This document shows positions 26,432-35,230 of a DNA stretch of 64,000 nt, piece by piece. Origin of the DNA: CAZCDS01 sp964497585. Its GTDB lineage: Bacteria; Desulfobacterota; Desulfomonilia; Desulfomonilales; Desulfomonilaceae. Every line of letters begins with the position of its first letter. Positions within the stretch are counted from its first letter, which is position 1. The DNA lies in the NCBI GenBank assembly GCA_964497585.1, contig CAZCDS010000025.1, forward strand, positions 1 to 64,000. The letters run 5' to 3'. The notes beneath the pieces are model-generated. The model was not told the DNA's origin and searched no databases. It worked only from the letters and a program-made list of their open reading frames with translations. The position numbers and the translations under genes were made by a program.

Positions 26432-27160
26432 ATGGAACCACGACTCATCGTGAAGAACCGCGTCGAATCGACCCAGGACGAGGCAAGAAAACTGGCCCTC
26501 ATGGGTGAACCGGAGGGCTTGGCGGTCATGGCCCTCGATCAGGGGCAAGGCCGCGGGAGGTTGGGTCGTTCCTGGGTGTCTCCTCCAGGTAAGAATGTGG
26601 CGCTCTCCATGATCCTCCGCCCCCATGTGCCACCGGGGGACGCGACGCTCCTGGGGATGCTGGCATCAACCGCGGTCGCCGAGGCCCTCGAAATCTTCGG
26701 TCTTACCAGAGTCCGGCTCAAATGGCCCAACGATGTCCTGCTTGACGGACGAAAGGTCGCGGGTATCCTTTCTGAGGCCCGAGTGAACGGGTCAGAGATC
26801 GAGTTCGTGATTATCGGGATCGGTCTCAACGTGAATACCGCCAGTGAGGACTTTCCTCTTGAACTGAGGCAGACGGTAACCTCCATGGCCGCCTTTTCCG
26901 GTAGAGAGTGGGACTTGAATGAGGTCGCAGGCCTATTGATCGAGAGAATAGCCGCTCTGTACGACCGAGTCGCGCGGGAGGGATGCCGGTTCGTTGTTCC
27001 ACAGTGGGAAAGTCGCTGGCTCCACCGGGGACAGGTACTTGTGCGCGACGACACGAAGGGCATTGCCGAGGGGCTGACCGAGGACGGGGCTCTCCTGTTG
27101 AGGACCGACGAAGGAAGCCTGGTACGGATCGATTCGGGAGAAGTGAACCTGGCTTCCTAG
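26432..27160 (+). CDS. birA: biotin--[acetyl-CoA-carboxylase] ligase, short form without HTH domain
   Basis: About 242 residues. Activates biotin with ATP and attaches it to the lysine of biotin carboxyl-carrier proteins. Catalytic motifs present: the N-terminal STQDEAR, the biotinyl-adenylate loop GQGRGRLGRSW (about 40-50), the KWPNDVLLDGRKVAGIL block (about 100-116) and IGIGLNVN near 137. The C-terminal SH3-like cap follows. The DNA-binding winged-helix of Escherichia coli BirA is missing, so it is a ligase without repressor function. The ATG at 26432 matches the family N-terminus; a GTG 13 codons upstream is unlikely. Confidence 0.95.
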   Translation: MEPRLIVKNRVESTQDEARKLALMGEPEGLAVMALDQGQGRGRLGRSWVSPPGKNVALSMILRPHVPPGDATLLGMLASTAVAEALEIFGLTRVRLKWPNDVLLDGRKVAGILSEARVNGSEIEFVIIGIGLNVNTASEDFPLELRQTVTSMAAFSGREWDLNEVAGLLIERIAALYDRVAREGCRFVVPQWESRWLHRGQVLVRDDTKGIAEGLTEDGALLLRTDEGSLVRIDSGEVNLAS

Positions 27161-27300
27161 GGATCCGGCACCGGCTGGTGGACGAAGATCCATGAGCTGG
27201 TCCCATCCGTTTGATTGCCCATCGGTAGAGAAAAAGAGTCACCGGTTGCGGTTTATCCCTACCGGACGATTCCGGCGAAACGGAGAAAGGTGAATCTCTC

Positions 27301-28071
27301 ATGGGTATTACCAGATCCTTGTGCAGAACCCCCGCTGTTGTCACGGTGTTGGTGTTTCTCGCCTGTGTGGGAATCAGCACGTGGGGTTTCGTTCACGTGG
27401 TCTCTCCGAAGATCGATTCATTCCTCGACCGTATAGCCCATGCCTATGATCGGTACCTGCCGCAGATCACAATTCGCAACGGCCACGCAAGCATCAAGGA
27501 AAAGCAACCCTTTGTGGTGAGCGCGCTCAAGAAAGAGGGAACCTTTGCAGTCATTGACACAAGGCCGGGCAAAGAGCAAGAAGCGTTGAACTACCTCAAG
27601 CGCGTGCGGAGAGGCTTGGTGCTAACAAGAGACAACTTGGTTGTGAAGAATCCTCAGCAGGTCCGGATCTTCGCGCTCAAGAACCTACCAGATGTCGTGC
27701 TTGACTCCAAGAGCCTGCGTACCATGAAAGATCGGTACTTTCCCGACGTGCTCAGGATCGGCACCATTGTGCTTGGATTCTACTTTCTCGTGGCGAAAGT
27801 CCTTCAAGTACTCGTTCTTGCACTGATTCCTTACTTCGGCGCCCGGTTCTCCGCGAATGGCGTGACGTACGGCGAAGCACTCAAAATAGCGACCATTGCA
27901 ATGGTTCCACCCGTGGTACTCGACCTGTTCGCGGATTCTTTCCACATGGGATTGGGTCGCTATATTTGGCCCTATATAGGCCTCTACCTTGTACTGCTCG
28001 TCGTGGCAGCCTGGGACCTAGCTCAGGGCAGGGCCGAGCGGACCGACATGTCGACTCCCATAAACCCCTGA
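27301..28071 (+). CDS. DUF1189-family membrane protein
   Basis: 256 residues. One N-terminal membrane helix (about 12-35), a soluble domain (about 40-145) containing the family motif ITIRNGHASI and the strand FAVIDTRPG, then three or four membrane helices (about 155-240). This is the DUF1189 layout; the molecular role is unknown, though a membrane-sensor role has been guessed for the family. AAGGTGA precedes the ATG. It is followed after 12 nt by the DUF2065 gene, so the two are co-transcribed. Confidence 0.85.
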   Translation: MGITRSLCRTPAVVTVLVFLACVGISTWGFVHVVSPKIDSFLDRIAHAYDRYLPQITIRNGHASIKEKQPFVVSALKKEGTFAVIDTRPGKEQEALNYLKRVRRGLVLTRDNLVVKNPQQVRIFALKNLPDVVLDSKSLRTMKDRYFPDVLRIGTIVLGFYFLVAKVLQVLVLALIPYFGARFSANGVTYGEALKIATIAMVPPVVLDLFADSFHMGLGRYIWPYIGLYLVLLVVAAWDLAQGRAERTDMSTPINP

Positions 28072-28083
28072 GTTGGTGAGCCC

Positions 28084-28284
28084 ATGGAATTCTTCTTCTG
28101 TGTGATCGGCATGGTCATGATCCTGGAGGGACTGCCCTATTTCGGGTTTCCGGACAAGATGAAGCGCTTGATGCACGTCGTACAGCAACAGGACGATTCT
28201 ACCTTGCGTGTTCTGGGTGGGGCACTGATGCTGCTCGGGCTTCTCCTCCTCGTCCTTGCTCGCGGGGGGCTCGGCGTCACATAA
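28084..28284 (+). CDS. DUF2065-family small membrane protein
   Basis: 66 residues with two hydrophobic helices around a short loop, and the conserved pattern EGLPYFGFPDKMKRL followed by G-x-L-LLGLLLL. DUF2065 proteins are found across proteobacteria, often beside hflC or other membrane-protease genes, with no known activity. A GGTGA ribosome site is 4 nt before the ATG. Spacing to DUF1189 (12 nt) and queA (20 nt) indicates one transcript. Confidence 0.9.
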   Translation: MEFFFCVIGMVMILEGLPYFGFPDKMKRLMHVVQQQDDSTLRVLGGALMLLGLLLLVLARGGLGVT

Positions 28285-28304
28285 ATCGGGAGCACGCCAA
28301 AATC

Positions 28305-29417
28305 ATGACCGCTGTTGACCCAGCCGTTCAGGGTGACAAGGTACCGCCGGTTTACCGGCTTTCAACGTACGACTTTGAGCTTCCGCCGGAGCAAATTGCC
28401 CAGTGCCCCGCTGAGACGAGGGATGGCTCAAGGTTGATGACCATCCGCCGCAAGAGCGGTACGTTCAGCCACAGCACTTTCGTTGAGCTGACCTCTTTGC
28501 TCCGGCCTACGGACGTGCTCGTGCTGAACGAAACACGGGTGACGCCGGCGCTTCTCCTTGGCCGTAAACCCAGTGGGGGACGAGTGGAGATCCTCGTCCT
28601 GGATCCGGCGGGGGCCGCGCAGGGCTGGGCCAATGAAAAGCGTGCCGTGCGGGTTTGCATCGTTCGATCCAGCAAGCCGGTCCGGCCCGGGACGATAATT
28701 GAGATCGGAAGGGGGGAGCGGGTAACAGTAGTAGAGAGCGTTGCGCCGGGTCGCGTGAGGATGCAATTCGAAGTAGCGGAACCGGATTTTACCGATTTCC
28801 TGGACGTTCACGGCCATCCTCCCTTGCCCCCCTATATCAAGCACGAGAATCGGGATTTCGCCCGGGACAGGTCCCGATATCAGACGGTTTACGGACGAGT
28901 TGCCGGATCCGTGGCCGCTCCGACCGCGGGTCTGCACTTCACCGAGGAGATACTCGGGGAGCTTCAGGAGCAGGGACTCACTCTCTGCAAGATCGTGCTC
29001 CACGTCGGACCGGGAACGTTCACGCCTGTCAGGGAGGCCGACATCCGGCGGCACACCATGGAATCTGAATACTATGAGATTCCCGAAGACGCGTCGGAGA
29101 GGATCAACGAGGCCATACAAGACGGCCGCCGAATAATCGCCGTGGGCACAACCTCTGTAAGGGCCCTGGAGTCCTCGGCTGCGCGCGAAAAGGGCGTAGC
29201 GCCGGGCAGGGGGACGACCGACCTCTTCATAACGCCGGGGCACACGTTCAAAGTGGTCCGAGGTATGCTTACCAATTTTCACCTCCCTCGCTCCAGTCTG
29301 CTCATGCTCGTGTGCAGTTTCGCGGGGACCGACCTCACGCTCGCTGCGTACGCCGAGGCCGTGAGGCGAAAATACCGCTTTTACAGCTACGGCGATGCCT
29401 GTCTGATCGTGGACTGA
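28305..29417 (+). CDS. queA: S-adenosylmethionine:tRNA ribosyltransferase-isomerase
   Basis: 370 residues. Transfers and isomerises the ribosyl moiety of S-adenosylmethionine onto 7-aminomethyl-7-deazaguanine in tRNA to give epoxyqueuosine. Family blocks visible are the N-terminal YDFELPPEQIAQ, LVLNETRVTPALL, HPPLPPYIK, the YQTVYGRVAGSVAAPTAGLH region and, near the C-terminus, TNFHLPRSSLLMLV. The N-terminus carries about 20 extra residues before the conserved start (MTAVDPAVQG), so a later start is possible but no better ribosome site was seen than GGGAG ahead of this ATG. No other queuosine genes are nearby. Confidence 0.97.
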   Translation: MTAVDPAVQGDKVPPVYRLSTYDFELPPEQIAQCPAETRDGSRLMTIRRKSGTFSHSTFVELTSLLRPTDVLVLNETRVTPALLLGRKPSGGRVEILVLDPAGAAQGWANEKRAVRVCIVRSSKPVRPGTIIEIGRGERVTVVESVAPGRVRMQFEVAEPDFTDFLDVHGHPPLPPYIKHENRDFARDRSRYQTVYGRVAGSVAAPTAGLHFTEEILGELQEQGLTLCKIVLHVGPGTFTPVREADIRRHTMESEYYEIPEDASERINEAIQDGRRIIAVGTTSVRALESSAAREKGVAPGRGTTDLFITPGHTFKVVRGMLTNFHLPRSSLLMLVCSFAGTDLTLAAYAEAVRRKYRFYSYGDACLIVD

Positions 29418-29843
29418 TTCCAACTCTCATGCAGGAAGGGTACGAGACGTGGTCCTATGATGCTCGGGAGCTGCTGTGGGTACAAAGAAAGGACCCCGGA
29501 AGAGGCGGGACCCCCTCCGGGGCATCGGGTAGGATGCACACAGGCTGGCGTGTCTGGTAGGTCTATATGGTAGGACTGATGCAGGTGGGGACCTTCTAGT
29601 GGGATAGCATGTACTTGTCAAGTCTTTTTTATGAAAAAATTCTTATTATGCTGTTATGACTAGTATTAGTTATATGTCCGCGTCAAAGGTCGTGTTATGT
29701 TACCCTAGTATAAGGATTTATAAATATGAACTCTCTGATAGTGTCGCTGGCCCTGAATGATACGGACAATAACTTGACATCACATGGCATTTTGAGGTAG
29801 TATTCACCAGGACAGCGAAGCTTCGAAAACCAAGGAGACTTTC
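29418..29843 (+). other. 426-base spacer with hairpin and AT-rich half
   Basis: The first half holds a hairpin (CCCCGGA at 29494-29500 with TCCGGGG at 29516-29522) without a T tract, a weak terminator candidate for queA. From about 29610 the base composition turns sharply AT-rich, ending in a promoter-like pair before the small exported gene. No gene is seen. Confidence 0.5.
29774..29803 (+). promoter_or_regulatory. promoter candidate for the small exported gene
   Basis: TTGACA at 29774-29779, 18 bases, then TAGTAT at 29798-29803. A transcript start near 29810 would leave about 33 bases before the ATG at 29844. Confidence 0.55.
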
Positions 29844-30323
29844 ATGCATCGCCCCCCCTATTCAGTCGTTTTCGCTGCATTGATCGCCTTTGCGGTTGCC
29901 TCGGTAGCATTAGGTCAACCGAACGGCAAGGCAAGGACCTTTCAGGAATTCGATGATGCCCCGGCCGCTGCTGTGGCGCAGAAGGCGCCAGGCGCAAAGG
30001 CAGATGCTCCGGTCCCAACACAGGCGAACAAGACGGAGGGCTCGTCCGCTGACACACCAACTCGAACTTCGGCAGTGAAGCTCGCGGCAAAGGGTTCGAG
30101 CAATCCCCAACGGGCCTCCGGTGCCGAAGCAAGGGCGACTTTTCCAGGCCAGGGAAGGACGATAAGAGAAGTCGCTGAGGGCCTTAGGGGAATAATTGCC
30201 GCTCTGACGCCGAGCAACGAAGACCTTGAGAAGGCGCTCGTTGCGGTGACTTCGCCGCCCGACTCACCCAGCGGAAGGCCCGGTCCCCCGTGGAAGCAGT
30301 CACCCCAATGGGTGCTCCGTTGA
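29844..30323 (+). CDS. small exported Ala-rich protein of unknown function
   Basis: 159 residues with AAGGAG 6 nt before the ATG. The signal peptide (hydrophobic FAALIAFAVASVALG) is followed by a low-complexity Ala/Lys/Thr region (about 30-100), probably disordered, and a short helical end (TIREVAEGLRGIIAAL) with a Pro-rich tail. No family was recognised. It has its own promoter candidate and is the only gene between queA and the SGNH gene. Its composition resembles a linker or cell-envelope spacer. Confidence 0.65.
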   Translation: MHRPPYSVVFAALIAFAVASVALGQPNGKARTFQEFDDAPAAAVAQKAPGAKADAPVPTQANKTEGSSADTPTRTSAVKLAAKGSSNPQRASGAEARATFPGQGRTIREVAEGLRGIIAALTPSNEDLEKALVAVTSPPDSPSGRPGPPWKQSPQWVLR

Positions 30324-30345
30324 CGGCCGGACAATTTTGCTAGCA

Positions 30346-30386
30346 GGTTTGGATTTGGATTTGGTTTTGGCTCTGGTTTTGGTATT
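30346..30386 (+). repeat. TTTGG-type low-complexity tract
   Basis: About 40 bases made of variants of GGTTTTGG, GGATTTGG and GGCTCTGG directly after the small exported gene. It looks like a decayed simple-sequence repeat. Confidence 0.5.
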
Positions 30387-30556
30387 GAAAGAAGTTAGCT
30401 TAGGTTTGTCGCTATGGCGTTCTCGCCGCAGAGAGGTGGAGTAGGTCGGTCGAGGTTTTCCAGGAAGGACGCTGCTTCTTCGTGCGCGGCTGGTCCATAT
30501 GTTGAGTGGGCGACACCACGACTCTCGTGCACCCCGCGCATTGACAGGAAGCGGCC

Positions 30557-32011
30557 ATGATTCGACTGCCGGCCGATTCTCGGATCCTGGTTCGTGGGGT
30601 TCTGGCGTTTCTTGCACCTCCAGTCTCTACGCTCGTTCTCTTCCTGATTCTCTACAATAACCTGTACAACGGAAAGCTCATACTCGGTCTGCTTGTGCTG
30701 TTCAACGGGATCATCCTCGTGTTTCCCAATCGAACGGGTCGCTTTCGCGGGGCGCGGTCCACGGCAAAGTTCGGTTCCGTGTGCGCTTTGGCGGTACTCT
30801 GCACGGCGCTGGTACTTGAGACGCTCTTCCCGAAGGTCATGCCCGGCGACTATGCCCGGATCAGAGAAATAGCACAGGGTCCCCGGGATCGCGCGAAGAA
30901 AGACCTGCGATGGTTTTCGGTTGTCTTTACTAACGGCGATCAACGAAGGTATCTTCCTGCAGCAGCGAGCCCGGCTCGGACCGAACGGTTCACCGCGTGG
31001 CACGTCCCTGGCAAGCAGGTGGAATACTACGGGTACGATCCGAACGGGAAATACCGATACGTCAACATTATTCGCTGGAATTCCCACGGATACTTCGACC
31101 ACGATTACGAGTACGGAAAGCGGCCGGGGGTTTACCGGATCCTTTTCATCGGAGACTCGTACGTGGAATCGACACAGGTTCCGCTAACCAGAAGCTTCCA
31201 CAAGCTTCTTGAGAAATCGCTCAACGAGTCGATGTCTGCGACGGGCCCTTCGGTGAGGCGCTACCAGATCATTGCTCTGGGATATTCCGGAACCGGCCAG
31301 GAAAACAACTACAAAGTCCTGAGAGATGAGGCTGTTCTCTATCATCCTGACGCGGTGGTGATGACCCTGTGCACCAACGATTTCTGCGATGACAGCCGGG
31401 CACTCAGGGTCGAGCGAAATCTTGCCACCGGCCGGATCACCACGCGATTCCGGGATCTCGTACGCCACGGCTACGTAGCCGGCGCATTTATCCTCAGGCG
31501 GTTCAACCAGTTGCGGAGGGATCGATACAGTGTGTCTCCGGAACTCCTTCAATGGGCCGGCCGGCCCGAACCCCGAATCGAAGCCGCATGGGATTACACG
31601 CTTTCAATGGTCCTCAAGTCCCGCGATCTTTGCCGCAGCAAGGGCATAGAGTTCGCGCTCGTTTATCTCGGTTCCGAGTTGGAGGTCAAGTACGCGCTGG
31701 ACCCCAAAGGGACCATGGCGCAACTGGCCAAGATTCACGGCCCTCGGGCCGTCGGCGCCTGGGACATGGCACGAACGACCAAGCGGGTGACGAGCTTCTG
31801 TCGGAAACACCGGATCACGCTCATTTCGTTGCTCCCCAGCCTGGTCCAAGCGCAGAAGCAAACGGGTAAGAAGGTCTTCGGAGACCATTACACCATGTTT
31901 GGCCACAAGGTCGTCTCAAAAGCCTTGGAGACAGGCTTCAAGTCGACGATCCTCCGAAACCGTTTCCCAAAGCGCGCGCGGTCTGATACTGACGCGCGGT
32001 CCGGCGAGTAA
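30557..32011 (+). CDS. membrane-anchored SGNH/GDSL-type hydrolase
   Basis: 484 residues. Three N-terminal membrane helices (about 12-85) are followed by an extracytoplasmic region. The SGNH fold shows block I GDSYVES with the nucleophile Ser (about residue 198), the block II Gly in IALGYSGTGQ, block III Asn in CTNDF and block V D-x-x-x-x-x-H in GDHYTMFGH near residue 440. All four catalytic or oxyanion residues are therefore present. Relatives act on acetylated polysaccharides or lipids such as exopolysaccharide O-acetyl groups; the substrate is unknown. AGGA precedes the ATG. No polysaccharide genes are adjacent. Confidence 0.85.
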   Translation: MIRLPADSRILVRGVLAFLAPPVSTLVLFLILYNNLYNGKLILGLLVLFNGIILVFPNRTGRFRGARSTAKFGSVCALAVLCTALVLETLFPKVMPGDYARIREIAQGPRDRAKKDLRWFSVVFTNGDQRRYLPAAASPARTERFTAWHVPGKQVEYYGYDPNGKYRYVNIIRWNSHGYFDHDYEYGKRPGVYRILFIGDSYVESTQVPLTRSFHKLLEKSLNESMSATGPSVRRYQIIALGYSGTGQENNYKVLRDEAVLYHPDAVVMTLCTNDFCDDSRALRVERNLATGRITTRFRDLVRHGYVAGAFILRRFNQLRRDRYSVSPELLQWAGRPEPRIEAAWDYTLSMVLKSRDLCRSKGIEFALVYLGSELEVKYALDPKGTMAQLAKIHGPRAVGAWDMARTTKRVTSFCRKHRITLISLLPSLVQAQKQTGKKVFGDHYTMFGHKVVSKALETGFKSTILRNRFPKRARSDTDARSGE

Positions 32012-32592
32012 GATTCTTCCCAGGAGTCTTTCTCAACAAACCCACCGTTTCCCTTCCAGAGTGGCACGACGGTCGAAGCCGAGGCCACTTGATAAGGCCT
32101 TTGCGTTTCAACCGGCAAATTCAGGGATAGACGTACAAGCTCGAATTTGAAGGAACTCCTCTCAAGAGTTGACATTGACAGTGGGGCCGAGGGTGTCGTA
32201 TGCTCAAATGCGGGACAAAGAGCTACTAATCCGACGCAAAGGTGAAAATTGGCATCCTTGGGCCGTGTTCGGGGAGGGGTCCACGGCAATTCGGGGTTCG
32301 AAAGCCGTCGGACGAGCCGATACCGGGCCAGGAGACCCGCATCGAGGACATCGCGGAGCCGGTTATCGACTTAGCTCCGTTGAGACCTGACAGACTCCCT
32401 CGCGTTGGAAAGGTCGAGCGGTCCAGAACAGAAGGAAGTCAGTCAATGGGCATTGACAGTGCGAGGCAGCGTTGCGTCTCAGACGGCTCCTTGCCGGTTC
32501 TTGGGGCGGTTTCTTCCAAGAAGGAGCCCTTAGACGGCCCTTCCGATAGAGTCACCTTTGGGGAATAACTCCCGATGAAGGAGGAATAAGAT
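32012..32592 (+). other. 581-base spacer upstream of the saccharopine-dehydrogenase-like gene
   Basis: Contains a promoter-like pair at 32175-32204 and a run of about 100 codons open from a GTG near 32242 (starting KIGILGP). That frame has no ribosome site and a composition unlike a protein, and is not called as a gene. Confidence 0.4.
32175..32204 (+). promoter_or_regulatory. promoter candidate for the dehydrogenase-aminotransferase pair
   Basis: TTGACA at 32175-32180, 18 bases, then TATGCT at 32199-32204. The implied leader would be nearly 390 bases, long enough for a regulatory leader, or the true promoter is nearer the gene. Confidence 0.35.
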
Positions 32593-33735
32593 ATGCGTGC
32601 ATTGGTGTTGGGCGGAGCCGGCGGCATGGGCCAGGGTGTCGGCCGAGACCTGATAAAACAACAACAGGTCACAGATGTTGTCCTGGGTGATTTATACCCG
32701 GATCCAGAGAGATTGGCGGCGAAATTACGCGACAGTGAGAAGGTAAACCTGATCAAGATGGACGTAAACGATCATGCCGGCATGGTAAACACCTTCAAGG
32801 ACGTTGATGTCGTGATTAACTGTGCAGGTCCCTTCTACAAGACTGCCGTGCCTGTAGCAAGAGCGGCTGTGGAGGCGAAGGTAAACTATATCGACATCTG
32901 TGATGACTACGAAGGAACCGAGATTCTTTTCAACTCTGAGATAGATGGAATGGCCAGAGAAGCGGGCATCACCGTTCTTACGGGCATGGGCTCCGATCCC
33001 GGAACCAATAATGTTCTCGTAAAATGGTACGCAGACCGTCTGGACAGTGTTGATGACATTTATCTCTATTGGGTGGTCAGCATCGCAGAACTTGCAGGAG
33101 CTGCCTGGGACCACAGCCTTCATATGACCCTTGGGAAGATCCCGCAATATCTCAATGGTGAACTGGTTCATGTGGAAGGTGGAACCGAAGCGGTTGCCGA
33201 ACAGTTCCTCGAGCCGCTTGGCACCTGCCATGTCCGCTACGTGGGCCATCCACAGCCTTTGACCATCCCGAAGTACATCAAAGGGGTCAAGAATGTGGTG
33301 ATCAAGGGCGCACTCATACCCTTATGGGTGGATGAACTGATAAAAGAACAGAAAGATACGGGCTTTCTTGGCAAAGAGCCCATTGACATCAAGGGGACCA
33401 CGGTGACGCCCTATGACCTCGCACTGAAGCTTTGGAAGACCATTCCGGAAGGAAGGGATAACGGTCCCCAGGCTTCGGGTCTCAAGGTTATTGTCAAAGG
33501 GGAAAGAGATGGCAAGAAGATAACCTACACAGCCGACATGGTGGGAAGGATGGCTCCCGGGACGGGACTTCCCGCATCCATTGCAGCGCTCATGATGGAC
33601 GCAGGTGATGTGACCGAAAAAGGTGTGGTTGCTCCTGAAGGCTGCATCGATCCGGGCAAATTCCTCGCGGCGTTCTTGAAGAGAGGCGCAAGGATCCACC
33701 AGACCGAAACAATTTCATCGATGTTTGAAGTCTAG
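32593..33735 (+). CDS. saccharopine dehydrogenase-like NAD(P)-dependent oxidoreductase
   Basis: 380 residues. The Rossmann nucleotide-binding motif GGAGGMGQG lies at residues 7-15. The family markers are an Asp in MDVND that caps the ribose, NCAGPFYKTAVPVARAA and YIDICDDYE (about 75-110), and TGMGSDPGTNNVL (about 135-147). Saccharopine-family enzymes reduce or oxidise a secondary amine between an amino acid and a keto acid; the substrate here is not shown. GAAGGAGGAATAAG is an excellent ribosome site. The aminotransferase starts 20 nt downstream, so the two work together, perhaps in amino acid degradation or synthesis of a lysine-derived compound. The pair is visibly poorer in GC than its flanks, suggesting acquisition by transfer. 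Confidence 0.88.
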   Translation: MRALVLGGAGGMGQGVGRDLIKQQQVTDVVLGDLYPDPERLAAKLRDSEKVNLIKMDVNDHAGMVNTFKDVDVVINCAGPFYKTAVPVARAAVEAKVNYIDICDDYEGTEILFNSEIDGMAREAGITVLTGMGSDPGTNNVLVKWYADRLDSVDDIYLYWVVSIAELAGAAWDHSLHMTLGKIPQYLNGELVHVEGGTEAVAEQFLEPLGTCHVRYVGHPQPLTIPKYIKGVKNVVIKGALIPLWVDELIKEQKDTGFLGKEPIDIKGTTVTPYDLALKLWKTIPEGRDNGPQASGLKVIVKGERDGKKITYTADMVGRMAPGTGLPASIAALMMDAGDVTEKGVVAPEGCIDPGKFLAAFLKRGARIHQTETISSMFEV

Positions 33736-33755
33736 CACGGGACAGGAGACTCTCC

Positions 33756-35009
33756 ATGAAAGAGATAGGAAGACTGAACATCGCCAGGAGCCGGGAGCTG
33801 TTTGAAGAGGCGTGCGGCCTGGTACCGGGAGGTGTTCTGGGTGCGAGAAAACCAGCCGATTTTATCGACGGAGAATATCCCATCTTTCTTGAAACCGGCA
33901 AAGGCTGCCGCCTGACCGATGTCGACGGCAATGAATTTATTGACTTTCTCTGCGGTTACGGCCCCATTATCCTGGGCTACCGGGAAGAAGAGCTTGATGA
34001 AGCCGTTTACAAACAGATCAAAGAGAAAGGATTCTGTTTCACCCTGACACAAAAGTACCAGAACATTCTGGCCAAGAAACTCACTGAACTCGTGCCCTCT
34101 TCCGAGTTGAGCATCTTCCTGAAGACAGGCTCTGATGCAACCACTGCGAGTATTCGCATTGCACGAGCCCACACGAAGAAACTGAAAGTGATGCGCTGCG
34201 GCTACCATGGCTGGCATGACTGGTGTGTTGAGATGAAGGGCGGGATTCCATCGAAATTCTACGAGGATGTCTTTGAATTTCAGTACAATAACCTTGACCA
34301 ACTGAAAGACCTGATGGCAACCTACGGCGACGACACCGCTGCCATCATCATGACTCCTTTCGGCCATCCCAACCACGAAAAAATGCAGATACCGAACCCC
34401 GGGTTTCTTGAGGGCGTACGAGAGATTGCCAACAGGTACGGCGCGGTGCTCGTATACGATGAGATCCGCACCTGTTTCAGGCTTTCCATGGGCGGCGCAC
34501 AGAAACTCTATGGTGTCACCCCTGACCTGACGGTTCTGGGAAAGGCGATGGCCAACGGATATCCCATCTCGGTTGTGACCGGGAAAAAGGATGTCATGAT
34601 GGCTGCCGCTGAGAAGCTTTTTATTTCCTCAACCTTTTTTCCGAACAGCGAGGGCTTTGTCGCCGCGCTCAAGACCATAGAAATCCTTGAGCGGGACAAT
34701 GTGCTCGAAAATATCTGGGAAAAGGGCGAAAGGTTTATAAAGAAGATCCAGGCGGTAATTGACAAACATGATGTGGGAGCTGAACTGACCGGCGTTGCCC
34801 CCATGTTCTACATCACTTTCAAGAAGGAGGAGACAGGGGCGTACAAAGGCAAACGTAAGGATTTCTACACCCAGCTCATCCGCAGGCGGTTCTTTTTTTC
34901 ACCCTACCATCATGCCTATATTAGCTTTCGGCATACTGAAGAAGACCTGGACTTGACCTTGAACGCAATTGACGAATCTCTGGCCTTCATAAAGGAAAAA
35001 TATCGGTAA
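33756..35009 (+). CDS. class III PLP-dependent aminotransferase (glutamate-1-semialdehyde aminomutase-like)
   Basis: 417 residues. N-terminal LVPGGVLGARKP and the DGNEFIDFLCGYGPIILGY block (about 50-75) fit the glutamate-1-semialdehyde aminomutase and ornithine aminotransferase branch. PLP contacts are GSDATTASIRIAR (about 128), the YHGWHDW segment, VYDEIRTCFR with the pyridine-nitrogen Asp, and the Schiff-base Lys in VLGKAMANGYP. AGGAG is 6 nt before the ATG. It shares the dehydrogenase transcript and its composition differs from surrounding genes. It is not HemL by context (no haem genes); it probably transfers an amino group to or from the substrate of its partner. Confidence 0.9.
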   Translation: MKEIGRLNIARSRELFEEACGLVPGGVLGARKPADFIDGEYPIFLETGKGCRLTDVDGNEFIDFLCGYGPIILGYREEELDEAVYKQIKEKGFCFTLTQKYQNILAKKLTELVPSSELSIFLKTGSDATTASIRIARAHTKKLKVMRCGYHGWHDWCVEMKGGIPSKFYEDVFEFQYNNLDQLKDLMATYGDDTAAIIMTPFGHPNHEKMQIPNPGFLEGVREIANRYGAVLVYDEIRTCFRLSMGGAQKLYGVTPDLTVLGKAMANGYPISVVTGKKDVMMAAAEKLFISSTFFPNSEGFVAALKTIEILERDNVLENIWEKGERFIKKIQAVIDKHDVGAELTGVAPMFYITFKKEETGAYKGKRKDFYTQLIRRRFFFSPYHHAYISFRHTEEDLDLTLNAIDESLAFIKEKYR

Positions 35010-35049
35010 GAGTTCACCGGGGAAGGCCTTTCTGCAAAAGGGTCTCTCC
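35009..35049 (+). repeat. intergenic hairpin repeat, copy 1
   Basis: Begins at the stop codon of the aminotransferase gene: GAGTTCACCGGGGAAGGCC, then a loop, then an AAAGGG-type right arm. It matches copies at 41838-41877 and 50002-50042. All sit between genes. It may double as a terminator for the aminotransferase operon. Confidence 0.6.
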
Positions 35050-35230
35050 AGACTCATCCCCCGAGACTTCATGTTTCCAAGCCGATAGGCTTCCTCCCTT
35101 GACGGAAGGGGGCGCCGAAAACTGCCCCCCTGGCGGGCAAAGGTAGCGTGAGGGGGAAATCGTACGAGGCCCCATACGGTCAAAGTCAACGCCTTCGGCC
35201 TCCCACACAGCCTGTCACAAAAGCAGCCTG

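Noticed and set aside
29494..29522. SRP RNA or other small structured RNA after queA
   Set aside because: Only a single 7-base stem is present; the conserved SRP RNA loop sequence is absent.
32242..32568. 108-codon frame starting KIGILGP upstream of the dehydrogenase gene
   Set aside because: No ribosome site, odd composition after the first 10 residues; possible relic only.
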